From assembly GCA_013339765.2 (NCBI GenBank), contig CM023456.1:86289636-86353635 (forward strand): a DNA stretch of 64,000 nt, read 5' to 3'. Below, one piece after another: positions 43,760 through 54,651 of this stretch. Both the position numbers and the translations under genes were made by a program. The notes beneath the pieces are model-generated. The model ran no database searches. It saw only the letters and a program-made list of their open reading frames with translations, and had not been told where the DNA came from. Every line of letters begins with the position of its first letter. Position 1 is the stretch's first letter. Origin of the DNA: Haemaphysalis longicornis (Eukaryota > Arthropoda > Arachnida > Ixodida > Ixodidae).

Positions 43760-45767
43760 TTTCCACGAGTTTCGGGTGCGTCGGGGTGTCGTATTGTGCG
43801 TGTTGGCGGTCGGGCACTATGCGTCGTCATTGTCGTCCCCTTCTCAGCGGCAGGCTCTGTCATTTCGGGTCCGCGTCGCGTCGTGTCGTTTTCGTCGTGT
43901 TCGGGAGTCACTTCCAGGTTGGCTCGGGTCGTCGGGCTGAGGGCATGTCGTGAATCGTGGTCTTCGGCCAGTCGTTGCGTCGTTGGAGGGTTTTCATTCT
44001 CCGCCGTCGTGCAACTTTACCTCCTCCTTTTAGTTTCCCCTACGTGGGCTGGAGGACCTTCCACGTGTGAAGTCAGTGTTGCTCCGGCGGCTCGGCGATT
44101 GGTATGGGTAGGGCGACGGCGAGCGGTTGAAACGGGCTGGGCCACAGCTGGTTTCAGGTAGGTAGTCGTCATCTCAAGTGGTCGTTGGCCAGGGAGAGGG
44201 CGAGGTGCGTCGACGAAGAATCCACGCAGCCCGAGTCTCTTGTAGGGGCAGCGACGATAGAAGTGATCCGCCTCTCCGCAGTGGTAGCACAGCGGACGAT
44301 TATCGGCGGTTCGCCAAACGTCGGTCTTCCTCGGCGTCTGTTTTCGGACTACGGGGGGTCGGGCGGGCGACAGTGGGCGGTAGTACGGCGGGGCCTCTTG
44401 ACGACGTGTTCGAGCAGGTCGGGGTCAACGAACAGCTGCGGAGTACGTCATAGCTTGTGGCTCACAGGGTACTTCGGATGGCGTAGAAGTTTCCCAAGCG
44501 TGTTGAACTTCTTCCCGGATCACGTCAGTCAGGGATGCGACTTGGGGTTGTGGCGCCGTCGAGAAAAGTTTCCACAGCTCCTCCCTCACCACTTCACGGG
44601 TGGTCTCGCGTAGTGTGTCTGAGCTAATGGCCACGGCACTGATCGTCTCTGAAACCATCGCCTTGGCTGGGCGGTCGTACTGCTTCGTTCGAACCTCAAG
44701 CGTCTTCTCCATTACAGCCGCCTCAGATGCGAATTCAGCCACCGTCTTAGAAGGGTTACGGACAAGACAAGCAAAAAGCTCCTGCTTTACCCCTCGCATG
44801 AGAAACCGTAGTTACTTTTCTTCTGTCATTTCCGGGTCCGCACGGCGAAACAATCTCTTCATCTCCTCAACAAAGATCACTACCCCTTCGTTGGGGTGTT
44901 GCGTGCGCGTTTCTAGCAAAAAGTTCGGCTCGTTCCTTTAATTTTCGCACGACGGTGGCGAACGTTTTAAGGAACTCGCTTTTAAAGAAATTCAAGTCAG
45001 TCAGGGAGCTTTCGTTGTTCTCGAACTAAATTCGAGCTGCATCCTCCAAATATAACACATGCCGAGACGTTTCTCCGTTGTCCCACCTGTACCCCTGTCA
45101 CACGGGCACTTTCAATCGCGATTGAAGTGAATCGCGATCGAGTTTTCGAGCGCGCTCGAAGCACTGCCGCTGCTACACGGCCCGTTTCAATCGAGATCGA
45201 AAAGTTGCACGGGTTGCATTCGTGTACGCCAGATGGCGCTAACAATGTACTTTTGGCCGGCGTCTGGTAACTTCGCGCGGTCGTAGGTATACGTAACTAT
45301 GTAGATATTACCTCACGCTTATTTGGGTCAAGTTATTTGACACAATTTGTGGCGTTAGTTGAAGTTGTCACATTCTGTGCAATTACTGAGCGGGGACGAG
45401 AGTATCGCTGCTTTCGTTCGATCGCGCTTGGAAGCCTCGATCGCGCTTGAGAAACCAGGATTGAGTTCGAGCGGGATCGAGCTCGATCGCGATTGAAACT
45501 GCCGTGTAGCAGAGGCCCGATCCGGATTGAGCTCGATCCGGATCGACTCAATCGCGATTGAAAATGCCCGTGTGACAGGGGTACATCCGGATGCGCTCCT
45601 TTCTCCAACCAGTCCTCAGGGTCTTCACCGGGGGATCCGCGGAACGATGGCGGCTAGCCGCGGTAGCATTTGCACTCGCAGCGCCTGCGTCACATCCACG
45701 GTCACATCCACGGTCGCTAGGAGTGGCTTAATTGTTGCACCATGTTGTCGGTTGCAGCGGTCGCAAA
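43760..45767 (-). pseudogene. Gypsy gag region
   Basis: The nucleocapsid knuckle CYHCGEADHFYRRCPYK lies near 44240-44310 on the minus strand. The capsid part includes TRQHVLYLEDAARI-type sequence near 45030-45080 and GEDPEDWLEK near 45600-45640; these two are adjacent in the protein but separated in the DNA by the MITE at 45089-45584. The 124-codon frame at 44425-44799 is the middle of gag (VAEFASEAAVMEKTL). Several frame changes are present. Confidence 0.75.
45089..45584. mobile_element. MITE with about 35-bp inverted ends in gag
   Basis: The ends read GTACCCCTGTCACACGGGCA (plus strand at 45089) and its near-perfect reverse complement at 45565-45584. They continue with TTTCAATCGCGATTGA. GTAC at both edges may be the target duplication or part of the end. 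The interior is made of repeated TCGATCGCGATTGA-like palindromes and has no gene. Confidence 0.85.
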
Positions 45768-46194
45768 TGCCGCGAACCATGCCTTGGGTTTGTTTATTTA
45801 TGTTTTGCATTTACCGCCCGGCTACGCCGGTCTGTGTTATCTGTGTGCCAAGGGAAGCACATGTTCCATTCTTTATTTCTATGCCGTGCGTGTTATCTCT
45901 TTCTCTTTCGATAGGGAGAGCATTTACAACTAACGTCACCAGCCTAGAACAATATTCTTTGATCTGCAATGTTCTGTATGTAAATCGACGGTTCGAGAAT
46001 CACTCGCGCCGAAAAATAAAAGCGTGCAGAGCAGACGGCGCGGTATTCGTCTCGCCGACGCTCGCTTGTGCACGTCAGTTTGTTGACTGCTGCTTCGCCG
46101 CCTGTGTATTTTTTTAGTTGTCAGGGGAGCACAAGTTCACTCCAATAAACTTGTTTTCCTTGAAGACAACTGCGTCGTCTTTGGCTTCGTGACA
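45768..46194 (+). repeat. Complete 427-bp LTR in opposite orientation
   Basis: Starts TGCCGCGAACC and ends TTCGTGACA, with AATAAA at 46144. It is the same LTR family as the flanking ends of the gypsy complex but faces the other way. The flanks CAAA and TCTC do not match, so it is not a simple solo-LTR insertion. Inversion or recombination is more likely. Confidence 0.8.
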
Positions 46195-46331
46195 TCTCGT
46201 TGAGGTGCGGGGTACGCACCCTTCATATGCTCTCTACGCCTTCTGGAAACCGACAAGCCAGCCCAAGCCGCGCAAGCCGCCGACTTCAAGGTTTACCAGC
46301 CGAGTTTGGTCTCCTACCAGAACCAGCCAAC

Positions 46332-46456
46332 ACGTGCGGCATAGAAATAAAGAATGGAACACGTGCTTCCCTTGGCACAAAGATTACACAGACCAGCGCG
46401 GCCGGGCGGTAAAAGCAAAAAAATAAATAAACAAACCCAAGGCATGGTTCGCGGCA
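46332..46456 (-). repeat. 5' LTR fragment of the gypsy complex
   Basis: The first about 125 bp of the LTR (TGCCGCGAACC start at 46456) on the minus strand. It is truncated at about 46332 and followed by 130 bp of unrelated sequence and the inverted LTR. Confidence 0.75.
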
Positions 46457-46460
46457 ATAT

Positions 46461-46935
46461 GACGGTCTCTTTTGGAAGCGCCCGGACGGAGAAGGCGATG
46501 GCGCACTGTGTGTTCGCCGGAAGATGGGCTCTTCTCTCCGCCGCGAGCCCCGAACACGCTCACAGCATGTGCTGCATTGTGGGCGTCGCCGGTGAGTTGT
46601 ACCAAGAGCACGTCACGATAGGGGTCTCCATGTGGCTCTCGGGTGTTTCCTTCGGGCGTCTTGAGGGTAACGAAGCCCGCCCCTTAGCGAGCACGTCTTC
46701 CGTGGGGGCAGCTCAGACCCTTATCTTCGTCTTTGGAAAGAGGGCTGGCGCGCGCGCAAGGTGCTGAGGAGTACAGAGGCTAATTCATTCTTCGTTTTCT
46801 TTGCCTGTTTTCTCTGTTTTTCGAAGGCCATAGTTTAAGTACCCCCTCTCCTCCTTTTTTGCCTTAGAGACCCCCCACGCACGAATGCATCGGTGTATGC
46901 GTAGGCACACACACTGTGCAGGGGTTTATGCAGAA
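46461..46935. other. No gene seen
   Basis: A 137-codon plus frame overlaps the LTR fragment and this stretch; it has no recognised domain. Confidence 0.4.
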
Positions 46936-46939
46936 TTTC

Positions 46940-47095
46940 GATTTTGGGGGGGTCTGGGTGGGATGTTTGGGGGGGGGGGGGGGTGTTGTATAAATCCCTA
47001 GGCAGGGTGCTTGTGGTTGTGAAATCTTTTTGGGGGGTGTCGAAGTCCTTCTGGGGGGGTGTTGGGGGGGGGTGTTAGGGGGGGGGGTGTATAAA
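46940..47095 (+). repeat. G-run cluster, G-quadruplex-prone
   Basis: At least seven runs of six or more G within about 150 bp, with the word GGTGTTGTATAAATCCCT-like partly duplicated (46982 and 47078). Plus-strand G-quadruplex folding is likely. Confidence 0.75.
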
Positions 47096-47111
47096 TCCCT
47101 GACACTGTGTA

Positions 47112-47135
47112 CAGTGGAACACGGATATATCGAAC
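47112..47135 (+). repeat. Single pogo-type transposon end
   Basis: CAGTGGAACACGGATATATC matches the inverted repeat of the element at 28072-29127 with one change. It is preceded by TA. I find no opposite end. Confidence 0.6.
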
Positions 47136-47139
47136 TGTA

Positions 47140-49600
47140 AAGAAATGTGAGATAGTTCGATACACTGGTAATTCGTAGTAAATTCATTGACGCAAGTCCG
47201 ATACAGTCATCCACGAGATCTTGGCCATTACCTAAGATAGTGCCAAATACAAATAACATCGAAGAGAATACGAAACTGTCCAAACGTTAGATTGGGAATA
47301 TTCTCGTCAGTGCTGGGCCGCAAATGCACATGGCGTCGATATCGCCGGCAGTACTTTGATGATTTAGGAGAGAAGATACAGGTTAGGCTTAGTGTGTAAC
47401 GCTGTAGGCTGCCTTTACCAAAAAGAAGGGGGGAAACACAGTTAATTACGACCAGGGTGCGGAAAAAAACAGAACTCTTGTAGCCGGAAACTATTGGTAC
47501 TAAAAAATGAACGGAGAGGGGTATGTTTGAGTGATCTCCCGGGTCACGGTTTATGGGGCAGCCTTTTGAAATTAACTGACCAGTTGGCAATAACACGATC
47601 GATTTGTTGGAGGCTCAGCCTGACCAGCTGCCAAACAGCGCCTATCATGATATCGGAAAGCCGCTCTGCCAAAGCATGGCCTCCGCGATCACCCCGCGAT
47701 CTCGGAGGCCATGGCCAAAGCTGCAGCTCCACCCGGCTTCTACGCAGGGCGCTTGTCAAGCCTTGGCAGTGCGCCCTTCACGGCGCTCGGATCACGTTGT
47801 TCTATGTATCGTGCGTTCGAATGTTCGATATATAAAAGGAACAAAGTCGCCAGTATTTTCCATACTTTCAAGAAGATTTTAGCACTGTAGATATTCCGAA
47901 TTCTCTATTTCTACGGAGTGCGCGTTGGACAATTAAGTATGCACGCGCATCCTTATGCGCACGCACGCACATTTGTGGGCGACGCGTGTTATGGCTGTGA
48001 AGTTGAAGCCGTACGCATGCTTTGATAAGGCGTGCGCGTAGCAATAAGGATTCACAATGAATGCGCGAGCTTTCTTACCAGGCATTCAGCAGGCAGATGA
48101 ATTAGCCACATTTTACACGAAGCGCGTACATATAAAATTTCTTTTTATGCGAGATTATTTCACACAAACTTTTGCATTCGATGTTAATGTGGCCGGTTAC
48201 TATTTTTGAGAACTAAATTAATTAACTATATTCCTATCTTAATTCGTTCGGCAGTTTTCTTTGCCTTCGTTAATTACTACATTATAGCACTGCCTGTGAG
48301 TCCAAATAATTGACCATCGCTTTGCTACTGCGAAATTGAAATTTCTTCTTTTTAATGCTCCAGTGTGCCGAAGTTTGGCACCCATGAACTACTTTTTTAG
48401 TCTTTTTTTTTTCTCAAGTTTAAAAAAAACGCTGCTTAATCGCTACGCGGGCGTGATTCTCAGTGTTTCTGAGGCTCAGCGAATACTACGTAAGACGTTA
48501 ACTGACACAATAATCTACTATATTAAGTTAGTTTTGTCAGAATAATCAGAAAATTTTGACTGTTTATATTTGTCGCACGTTCCTTTGCGGGGAATGATTC
48601 AGCACAAACGTGGATAGTAGATCGGCGGCTGGTGGGGTGTCTGCTTTAAATAGAGTGGGGCAAACTAAAACGGGAAATCTACCAAAGAAATCAAGCCGGG
48701 GCTCAAAAGTAGACAGCGAAGGGCTGTACTGCCTTGGCCTGAACAAACTATTATTGTTGAAGAAAATGAAATGTTCATTAGTCATAAAGCACCCGTGTTT
48801 TAAACCTTCATAAAGGCGTTCGCTTTGTACAACGTAAGGGGAAGACGGACCTTAAAAGCCGATAACGATTGTTTTGTTGTTACAGCATATTGGAAACACA
48901 GGTAGTTGCGCTTTTGGTGCCATATGTACCAGAACATAAGACTAAAACACGTGACATGCATGCTGCGCATTTTATAAGATCAATCAAAGTTCCGCGGTGA
49001 TCATGTACGCGCGTGACAGGGAGGACAGCTGTGGCGATAATTAAGCGATAACACGACAACGCAGCCGCTTGCCGCAAATTCCCAGGCTTCATCATCTCAA
49101 CTAGTAGAACATAAGAACATAAACATGTGATATCCTTCGCGTCGGCTGCAGGGAGCGATCACTCAAGGCCACGTGACGTAAGCCTCGTTTTTGAGTCCGG
49201 TCCGGCTCCTCTCGGTCAGCTAGCCGCTTCTGGTGGCTTCGCCGCGAACAGTTTTCTCGCAAATGGCGGACATCGCAGCGGCTGCTGCGCCGTGAAAAGG
49301 CCCACTTTTCTTACAAGCTGAAAAGAGCAACAAAGGTATTAACTCCTCATTGAATTTGGCGCCAAGCGCACTGACAGCGAAGCGGTTCTGGGCGCTGTGT
49401 AGGCCGTTGCGCACAAACCGCCGCCCCGCCTCACAGTGAAGTTCGGCAGTGAAGCCTCCCTTCCCCGCTCCGGTAGGGCGAGCGGAAGTGGCGGCTGTCG
49501 CACGTTGATTTATCAACTGTCTTTTAACACGGCCATAAACATCTGGCTTGCTGGCTCGAGGCACGTGTTGAAGCTAGGGCGTGCGTATCCGTGCCAGATA
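47140..49600. other. AT-rich interval, no gene seen
   Basis: Contains an imperfect inverted pair GGCCTCCGCGATC / GATCTCGGAGGCC at about 47679-47711. Otherwise no coding exon or named repeat is recognised. Confidence 0.4.
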
Positions 49601-49965
49601 ACTTTAAAACATGGACTGCGCTGCGTTGTCTATTCTGTTTCCGCCGAACACTGTGAAGTGGCCGACCACAAAATTGACTTCTCCGGAACGGCAATCCTCG
49701 AAAGGGAGATGAACTGGAGGAAGCGGCTTTTCCTTGAGTCGTGGCATATCCAGCGAACCCCTGGGAACCTGAATCGCTCGCTTGGCACCCTCCCCTCGGT
49801 GTACACACATTTGAATTACGTGCCGCAGCGAAGGGATTTGTGCGAGGCCAGCAAAAAGTGAAAGACCATAAGACGCAGCTGCAGCGTGGCCCCAGTCACC
49901 CCTGAAGAAGAAGCCGAGCTGGCTTCGAAACGTGGGGCTTTTGTCTATGTATTAGTTGGAGCATA
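49600..49965 (+). mobile_element. Penelope-like element 3' remnant
   Basis: The plus frame ends with HKIDFSGTAILEREMNWRKR, LFLESWHIQRTPGNLNRS and LGTLPSVYTHL. This is the C-terminal segment after the GIY-YIG endonuclease that I know from arthropod Penelope-like retroelements. The following 100 bp contains CCTGAAGAAGAAGCC, GAGCT and GGCTTCGAAACG, the typical tail of such elements. The copy is 5'-truncated. Confidence 0.75.
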
Positions 49966-50079
49966 ATTAAATTTCAGTTAGTAACTTCCCAACCAGACAG
50001 AAGTCTGTCAAAATGTTCACCTTCAAGGAAGCGAGCTACATGAATCAGAGAAAAAACTAGTGTAGAACATATCATAATT

Positions 50080-50320
50080 CAAAAAAAGAAAAAGACTTGG
50101 GCGGACCATGTAGTGAGACAAACCGACAACTGGTGGAGAGTTCGGGTGACAGGGAGACACCAAGAGACGGCTCTACAAAAAGAAGGCTAATTACATCATG
50201 GAGGGGGGGAAATTAGAAAGTTCAAAAACAAAGAATGGACTCGAGTGGCATGGTACAGGAGTGGTTGGAGGCCGACTGGAGAGGCCTTCGTCCTGCAGAG
50301 CACCTAGTCGGCTGCTGCTG
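50080..50320 (+). pseudogene. RTE-type LINE fragment
   Basis: Shifted plus-strand frames show the layout of the RTE C-terminus: KRLGRTM, DKPTTGGEF, then GMVQEWLEADWRGLRPAE. It is the same segment type as the minus-strand copy at 26683-27170. It is heavily decayed. Confidence 0.6.
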
Positions 50321-50782
50321 CTTCTGCTGATCAGTCTTGTCCACTAGACACATTTTAGGTTCTCGAAAGATTAACCTTTCTTTACTGTTACTACACTGTC
50401 GTTGTGCAAGTCCCTCAAAAACATTGGTGGACTTTCTTTTGTACAGAGACCCCACAAAAATGTCACTGCTGTAACTAACAACTGCTGCAACTGGGTTTTG
50501 TATGAAAGAAAAGCTCAGGGAGCTTCAAAGTATTTATGGCACAGCTGACGTCACACAATGTTATTTGCACTGACTAAAGGAAAAAAAAATTAAATATAGA
50601 TTGTTAGTTTTGTGTGCTTTTTGCCACCAAGCCAAATTGGGTCTTGCTGATGTGCATGTAACTCCATAAAAATGGCAGCATCTCCACTCCGTGGATGACG
50701 GCGAGGGTGCGGAGTACGGGGACTCAAAATGTCATCCAAGTTGCGCCCCGAGTGATATCAGATTTGCGCTCCAACCCGTCAT

Positions 50783-51065
50783 TCGATTTGAGCCACGAGT
50801 TGCATCATGATTATCCCCTAACTGCAACTCACGGCTCAAATCGAATTTCGCTTGATGGTGGTGTGCGCACGGATGAACGCGGACGGACATTGGGTCGTCC
50901 TAAGGTATACTCCACACTGTTACAGGTGAGGGAGTAAGCCGTTTCACGGTCGTAGCCCAATGGGTAAGACGATCGAATCCTGCCGGTGCCTGTGTGATTT
51001 TTTTATTGTAAACGCTATGCGCACGGACGCGGACGGACATTGTGCAGTCCTAAGGTACTCCGCAC
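50783..51065. repeat. Inverted and direct repeat cluster
   Basis: TTCGATTTGAGCCACGAGTT (50783) is mirrored at 50823-50845 around an 18-base spacer. A block GCGGACGGACATTG plus GTCCTAAGGTA occurs at 50879-50910 and again at 51020-51054. A tRNA-like stretch (CCCAATGGGTAAGACGATCG) lies between them. Probably a small composite repeat. Confidence 0.55.
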
Positions 51066-51792
51066 CTAATATTAAGTCTTTTAAATGTTTCCAAGGGGCA
51101 AGAGAATAACGAATGCAGTGGTGTGGGCACATTAGAGTGCATCACCTCTTGTATTTTACTCTTTTTTTCCCTCTTTGTTCAGGTTGGTGCAACCTGAGCG
51201 TTGTGCTTCTATCGAAGAACACATGATCAAGTCAACAATGCTAAGCAAGTAGTGTCGTACACAATACATTGTTGTAACCAGTATTTCAGTTTGGCTGCGT
51301 GTAAAACGTGCATAACACTAACAGTAACTAATACTTGAAAACTCAGAGCTCATATTATTACAGGTGGCATTAGCAGCCCAACAGGCACGTTGGATTTGGG
51401 CTTGTAGGATGTAATGCAGTGCTCTCCCTTACAGCTTACAAATTCAGCCACTGTGAGCAGGTTTCTCACGTTGCAAGTCCTCACGTGCCATTTTTAGACG
51501 CAGATGAACGTAAATGAGGTGGCATTCACAGTAGCAACATTCGACGCTGTCAGCTTGGCAAGACCAATTTGAATTTAACCCCACTCGTACCTTACGGGGC
51601 AATTTGCTTGTCAAATTCAACGCCAGACACTCCCATTTATACATAGGTAAGTCCATAGAGATGTGCGAGAACTTAGTGCGTTATGACACAGCAGCTTCAA
51701 AACAACCAGTAAAGACCACCAACTGCAAGCTAGTGGTGCCAATTTGCACATTAAGATTAATGACAAAGCATGTAATTGTGATGAATACTCGC

Positions 51793-51798
51793 TTTATT
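51793..51798 (-). other. Candidate polyadenylation signal of MCM10
   Basis: AATAAA on the minus strand, 509 bases after the MCM10 stop codon, with no closer match. It implies a 3' untranslated region of about 530 bases. Confidence 0.45.
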
Positions 51799-51806
51799 GC
51801 TTTGTG

Positions 51807-51995
51807 AGACACACACACCAGCACAACAAAGAATCCCAGCTAAAATCCCACACTAATAAAAACACTCTTGAGTGTCCTAGCTCTTGGGTGTCTCTTGGAC
51901 ACACACCAGCACAACAAAGAATCCCAGCTAAAATCACACTGATAAAAACACTCTTGAGTGTCCTAGCTCTTGGGTGTCTCTTGGTGTCCTTGGGT
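51807..51995. repeat. Tandem duplication of about 90 bp in the MCM10 3' UTR
   Basis: Two copies start at ACACACACCAGCACAACAAA (51808 and 51900) and share GAATCCCAGCTAAAATC and ACTCTTGAGTGTCCTAGCTC. The second copy ends in extra TTGGTGTCC repeats. Confidence 0.85.
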
Positions 51996-52307
51996 GTCCT
52001 AGCATGATGTTATGACCCAACGAGCACCGCCTTAAAATGTGCAAAAATGACTATACACGGGCACATCTTATATAAACTCCAAACTTGCGGGATGGCCAAT
52101 GTGATGTATGACAGTCAACAGCAATGGTACAAACATACACAGAGCGAGGAGAAAACATATAAGATGTGTTATGAATCCTCAATGCAAATGTGTGATGATC
52201 AATATGACTGGTGAAGCCAATGCCTGAACGAACTAACATGTACTCATTTCCTGTCCTCACGTGCGCAAGGAAAAAGAAGAAGAAAAAAAAAATTCGATCT
52301 GCCGCCG

Positions 52308-52382
52308 TTAGTTGTTGAGGTACTTCATTTCTTCTCCACGAATAAGCAGCTTCTCACTGTCAAGCATCGGGCCTGGCCTTGG
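52308..52382 (-). CDS. MCM10: MCM10, last exon
   Basis: Acceptor TTTTTCAG|CC, phase 0, 24 residues and stop TAA at 52308. It encodes SEKLLIRGEEMKYLNN, which matches the conserved C-terminal motif of metazoan MCM10 (a Leu-x-Arg-Gly-Glu-Glu segment just before the end). MCM10 binds single-stranded DNA and DNA polymerase alpha and activates the CMG helicase in the nucleus. The stop position, two residues after the conserved motif, argues that this is the true end. Confidence 0.9.
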   Translation of the reverse strand, partial: PRPGPMLDSEKLLIRGEEMKYLNN

Positions 52383-53186
52383 CTGAAAAACGTAGAGCAG
52401 TGTATGGACAAGAGTTGAATTCGAAGTAAAAATTCAGCGTCGTGTACAAGTAGCTAAGCCCCAGCAAAATACCAAGGAATGGTATTATTGCACACAATGA
52501 ACGCGGAGATACAGGTTTGTCCTCTGTTACTTTGTGCCTGAATATAAGTATATCTAAAGTTAAAATGTCTGTTACATGCGAGATTGTTGATTAAAGTTCA
52601 AGGATAACTTGTCCTTTGTAACCAACTATCTTCCACATCCCATATCTCTTATAAAAGAGGTCAATTTAATGGGAAAGATAGAGCAGATATGTGTGTGTGT
52701 GCGCGTGCGCGGCACGTACGTGCGCATGTGATACCTCTTTACACTTTCTTTTGATGTTGCCTTTACTTCATGCCTTGGCAAGAAGAAGCATCGGAGGCTT
52801 TTAATGATACCGTAATAGCAATAAAAATAACGATAATAAGAGCCGGTAGCCCAACAAACTCCAACCACAGGCAACACACTGCACAGTCACGACTGTTACA
52901 AAACAAACACAAAAGACGCTAATACTGGCAACTTCTGCCTAGAAGTGTAACAAAGCCAGCAGCATTCCATGCGAATGCTTCACCTGATCTGTTTTTGTCG
53001 TGGTATCTGGTACACGCATCAGGTAGAAGCACTGCTTTAATTCAAAAAGCAAAGTTTTCACAAACACTAGTGTGAGGCAGAGCAGTGGTACATCAGACGA
53101 TCTGGTCCTGCGTGCATTGCTTATAATCTTGCATTAAAACTGCGACTGCCATGCGGGCAAAACAGATCAACATATTCTTTTCTTAC
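52383..53186. other. MCM10 intron
   Basis: Intron between the last two exons, about 800 bp, AT-rich, with a TG/CG dinucleotide run near 52688-52715. No repeat family recognised. Confidence 0.7.
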
Positions 53187-53229
53187 CTTGCCCATAGATG
53201 TTCGTTCAAAGTTGGAGCCATTGCATTTT
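53187..53229 (-). CDS. MCM10: MCM10, 43-bp microexon
   Basis: Acceptor TTTTTTCAG|AAAATGC and donor GGCAAG|GTAAGA. One base completes the Arg codon left by the 54652-54800 exon, then KCNGSNFERTSMGK. It carries the last cysteine of the CCCC zinc ribbon and the conserved Trp/Phe-x-Arg segment that follows it. It ends in phase 0, as the last exon needs. Confidence 0.88.
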
Positions 53230-53385
53230 CTGAAAAAAAAAAAACGGAGAAGCATGAAAAGCGTTGCCAAATAACCAGATTTCCCATAGAGGTTTCCACT
53301 AGTTACCCATAAATACAAGATAAGAAAATTAGGGATGCCTTCAAGAAACAGGCTTTGGATGGCATAATCAATGCCATGTTACTCA

Positions 53386-53416
53386 CAAAACTGCACCTTT
53401 GCGAGGTGCAGTTTTG
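53386..53416. other. Perfect 13-bp hairpin in MCM10 intron region
   Basis: CAAAACTGCACCT, loop TTGCG, AGGTGCAGTTTTG. Short and perfect, with no T-run or other context, so no function can be assigned. Confidence 0.6.
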
Positions 53417-53825
53417 CAACCAGCCTACTGAGAAGGCCTCTGGAGAGCCACAAAATAACCATAAGGTTTCAGAGCAAGATATTGGGTACTTTTAAGCTTA
53501 ATCTTTCAGCGTACGGTTAAGCGAGGTATCTACACCAATGAATAGCGGAGAATGTTCACTAGCATGCAAAGCTAGCAACAACAGTTGATGTATTTCCCAC
53601 CATAGTAAACCCATTTGCACAATAAATGCACCACCAACTGTCATCACCGTAAATTTAAATATTTGCTTTTTTTTGACAGTTGCACCATAAACGCACCCCC
53701 TATTTTGAACGCACAAAAATATGCCAAGTTTATAACGGATGCCTTTGAAGTCGGTTGCTTAGGTACAGCAACTAACTATGAATCTCTCACCCCCTCCTGC
53801 ACTGTGCATGGTGCCTGGTATCTGA

Positions 53826-54065
53826 CTGATTGATTGATTATAGGGTTTAATGTGCCGCCACAACGCAGGCAATGAAGCGCGCTGTAGTGGAGGGCTCCGG
53901 ATTAATTTTGACCACCTGGTGATCTTTAACGTGCACCAAAATCTCGTACACAAGGGCGTTTTTGCTTTTCTCCTCCATCAGAAAAGCGGCCGCCGCAGCC
54001 GAGAATCGAACCCGCGACCTCGTGCTCAGCAGCGCAACGCCTTAACCACTGAGCCACCGTGGCGG
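53826..54065 (-). mobile_element. Ruka-like SINE in MCM10 intron
   Basis: Same element and orientation as at 15512-15752, with intact box A (GTGGCTCAGTGGTTAAGGCG) and box B (GGTTCGATTC). It is flanked by a perfect 15-bp target duplication, GTGCCTGGTATCTGA, at 53811-53825 and 54066-54080. It lies sense to MCM10. Confidence 0.9.
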
Positions 54066-54077
54066 GTGCCTGGTATC

Positions 54078-54210
54078 TGATCACCTTCGACACTTTCAAC
54101 TTCACCTTTAAACAGCAAGATGATTGAGCGTATGCACTTATCAGTGATCACCTTCGACACTTTACGTGATATCAGCACCTTTAACGCATTAAACAGCGAA
54201 GATGATTACA
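54078..54210. repeat. Local direct repeat in MCM10 intron
   Basis: TGATCACCTTCGACACTTT occurs at 54078 and 54146, each followed at similar distance by CACCTTTAA and AGATGATT. Confidence 0.6.
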
Positions 54211-54651
54211 GCAGAGTGATTTATTCGCACTTTCACATTCTTTGCTTGTGAATCGCCGTGCTGCACCTGTGATGTGTCATAAAAGGATGCTCCGGACGAA
54301 ATGAGCTGTGCGAGGTTATTCACCATCTTAAAAATGTGACCCATTTGTGTTTCAAGGGAGGACCTGTCAGGCGCGAAACCTCTGCTCCGCTGCTTCAATG
54401 CATTTGCGTCTTTCTTGGGTAACTCAGATCAGTTTCTTGGTTTCCAAGCCCCGGGACTCATTTTGTGGGAACCTTTCTGTTCATTTTAAACTGCCATTTT
54501 AGCTAGGGGCCGTGTTCAGACGTGCAATGTTGGGGGGGGGGGGGCTTCCTCGAACAACAATGGTGGAAGCCTCTTCGAGAGGCGGGATTGTGAAGATGAC
54601 AAAAAGACACGTGTCTTTGCTCCCACCAACGCGTGCAAGGCCAAACTTTAC

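Larger units (their letters stand above)
36166..46460 (-). mobile_element. Ty3/gypsy LTR retrotransposon complex with nested insertions
   Basis: The minus-strand element spans a 5' LTR fragment (46332-46456), gag, protease, reverse transcriptase, RNase H, integrase and a 3' LTR (from about 39090 down to 36170). The outer ends read TGCCGC at the 5' side and TGACA at the 3' side. Both are flanked by ATAT (46457-46460 and 36166-36169), which I read as the target duplication. The order protease-RT-RNase H-integrase defines Ty3/gypsy. No envelope gene is visible. Five later events are nested or rearranged inside it, listed separately. Frameshifts, stops and a mutated RT catalytic box show it is inactive. 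Confidence 0.85.

Noticed and set aside
45768..46194. Simple solo LTR from a separate insertion
   Set aside because: The bases flanking it do not form a target duplication, and its orientation and position fit a rearranged 5' LTR better.
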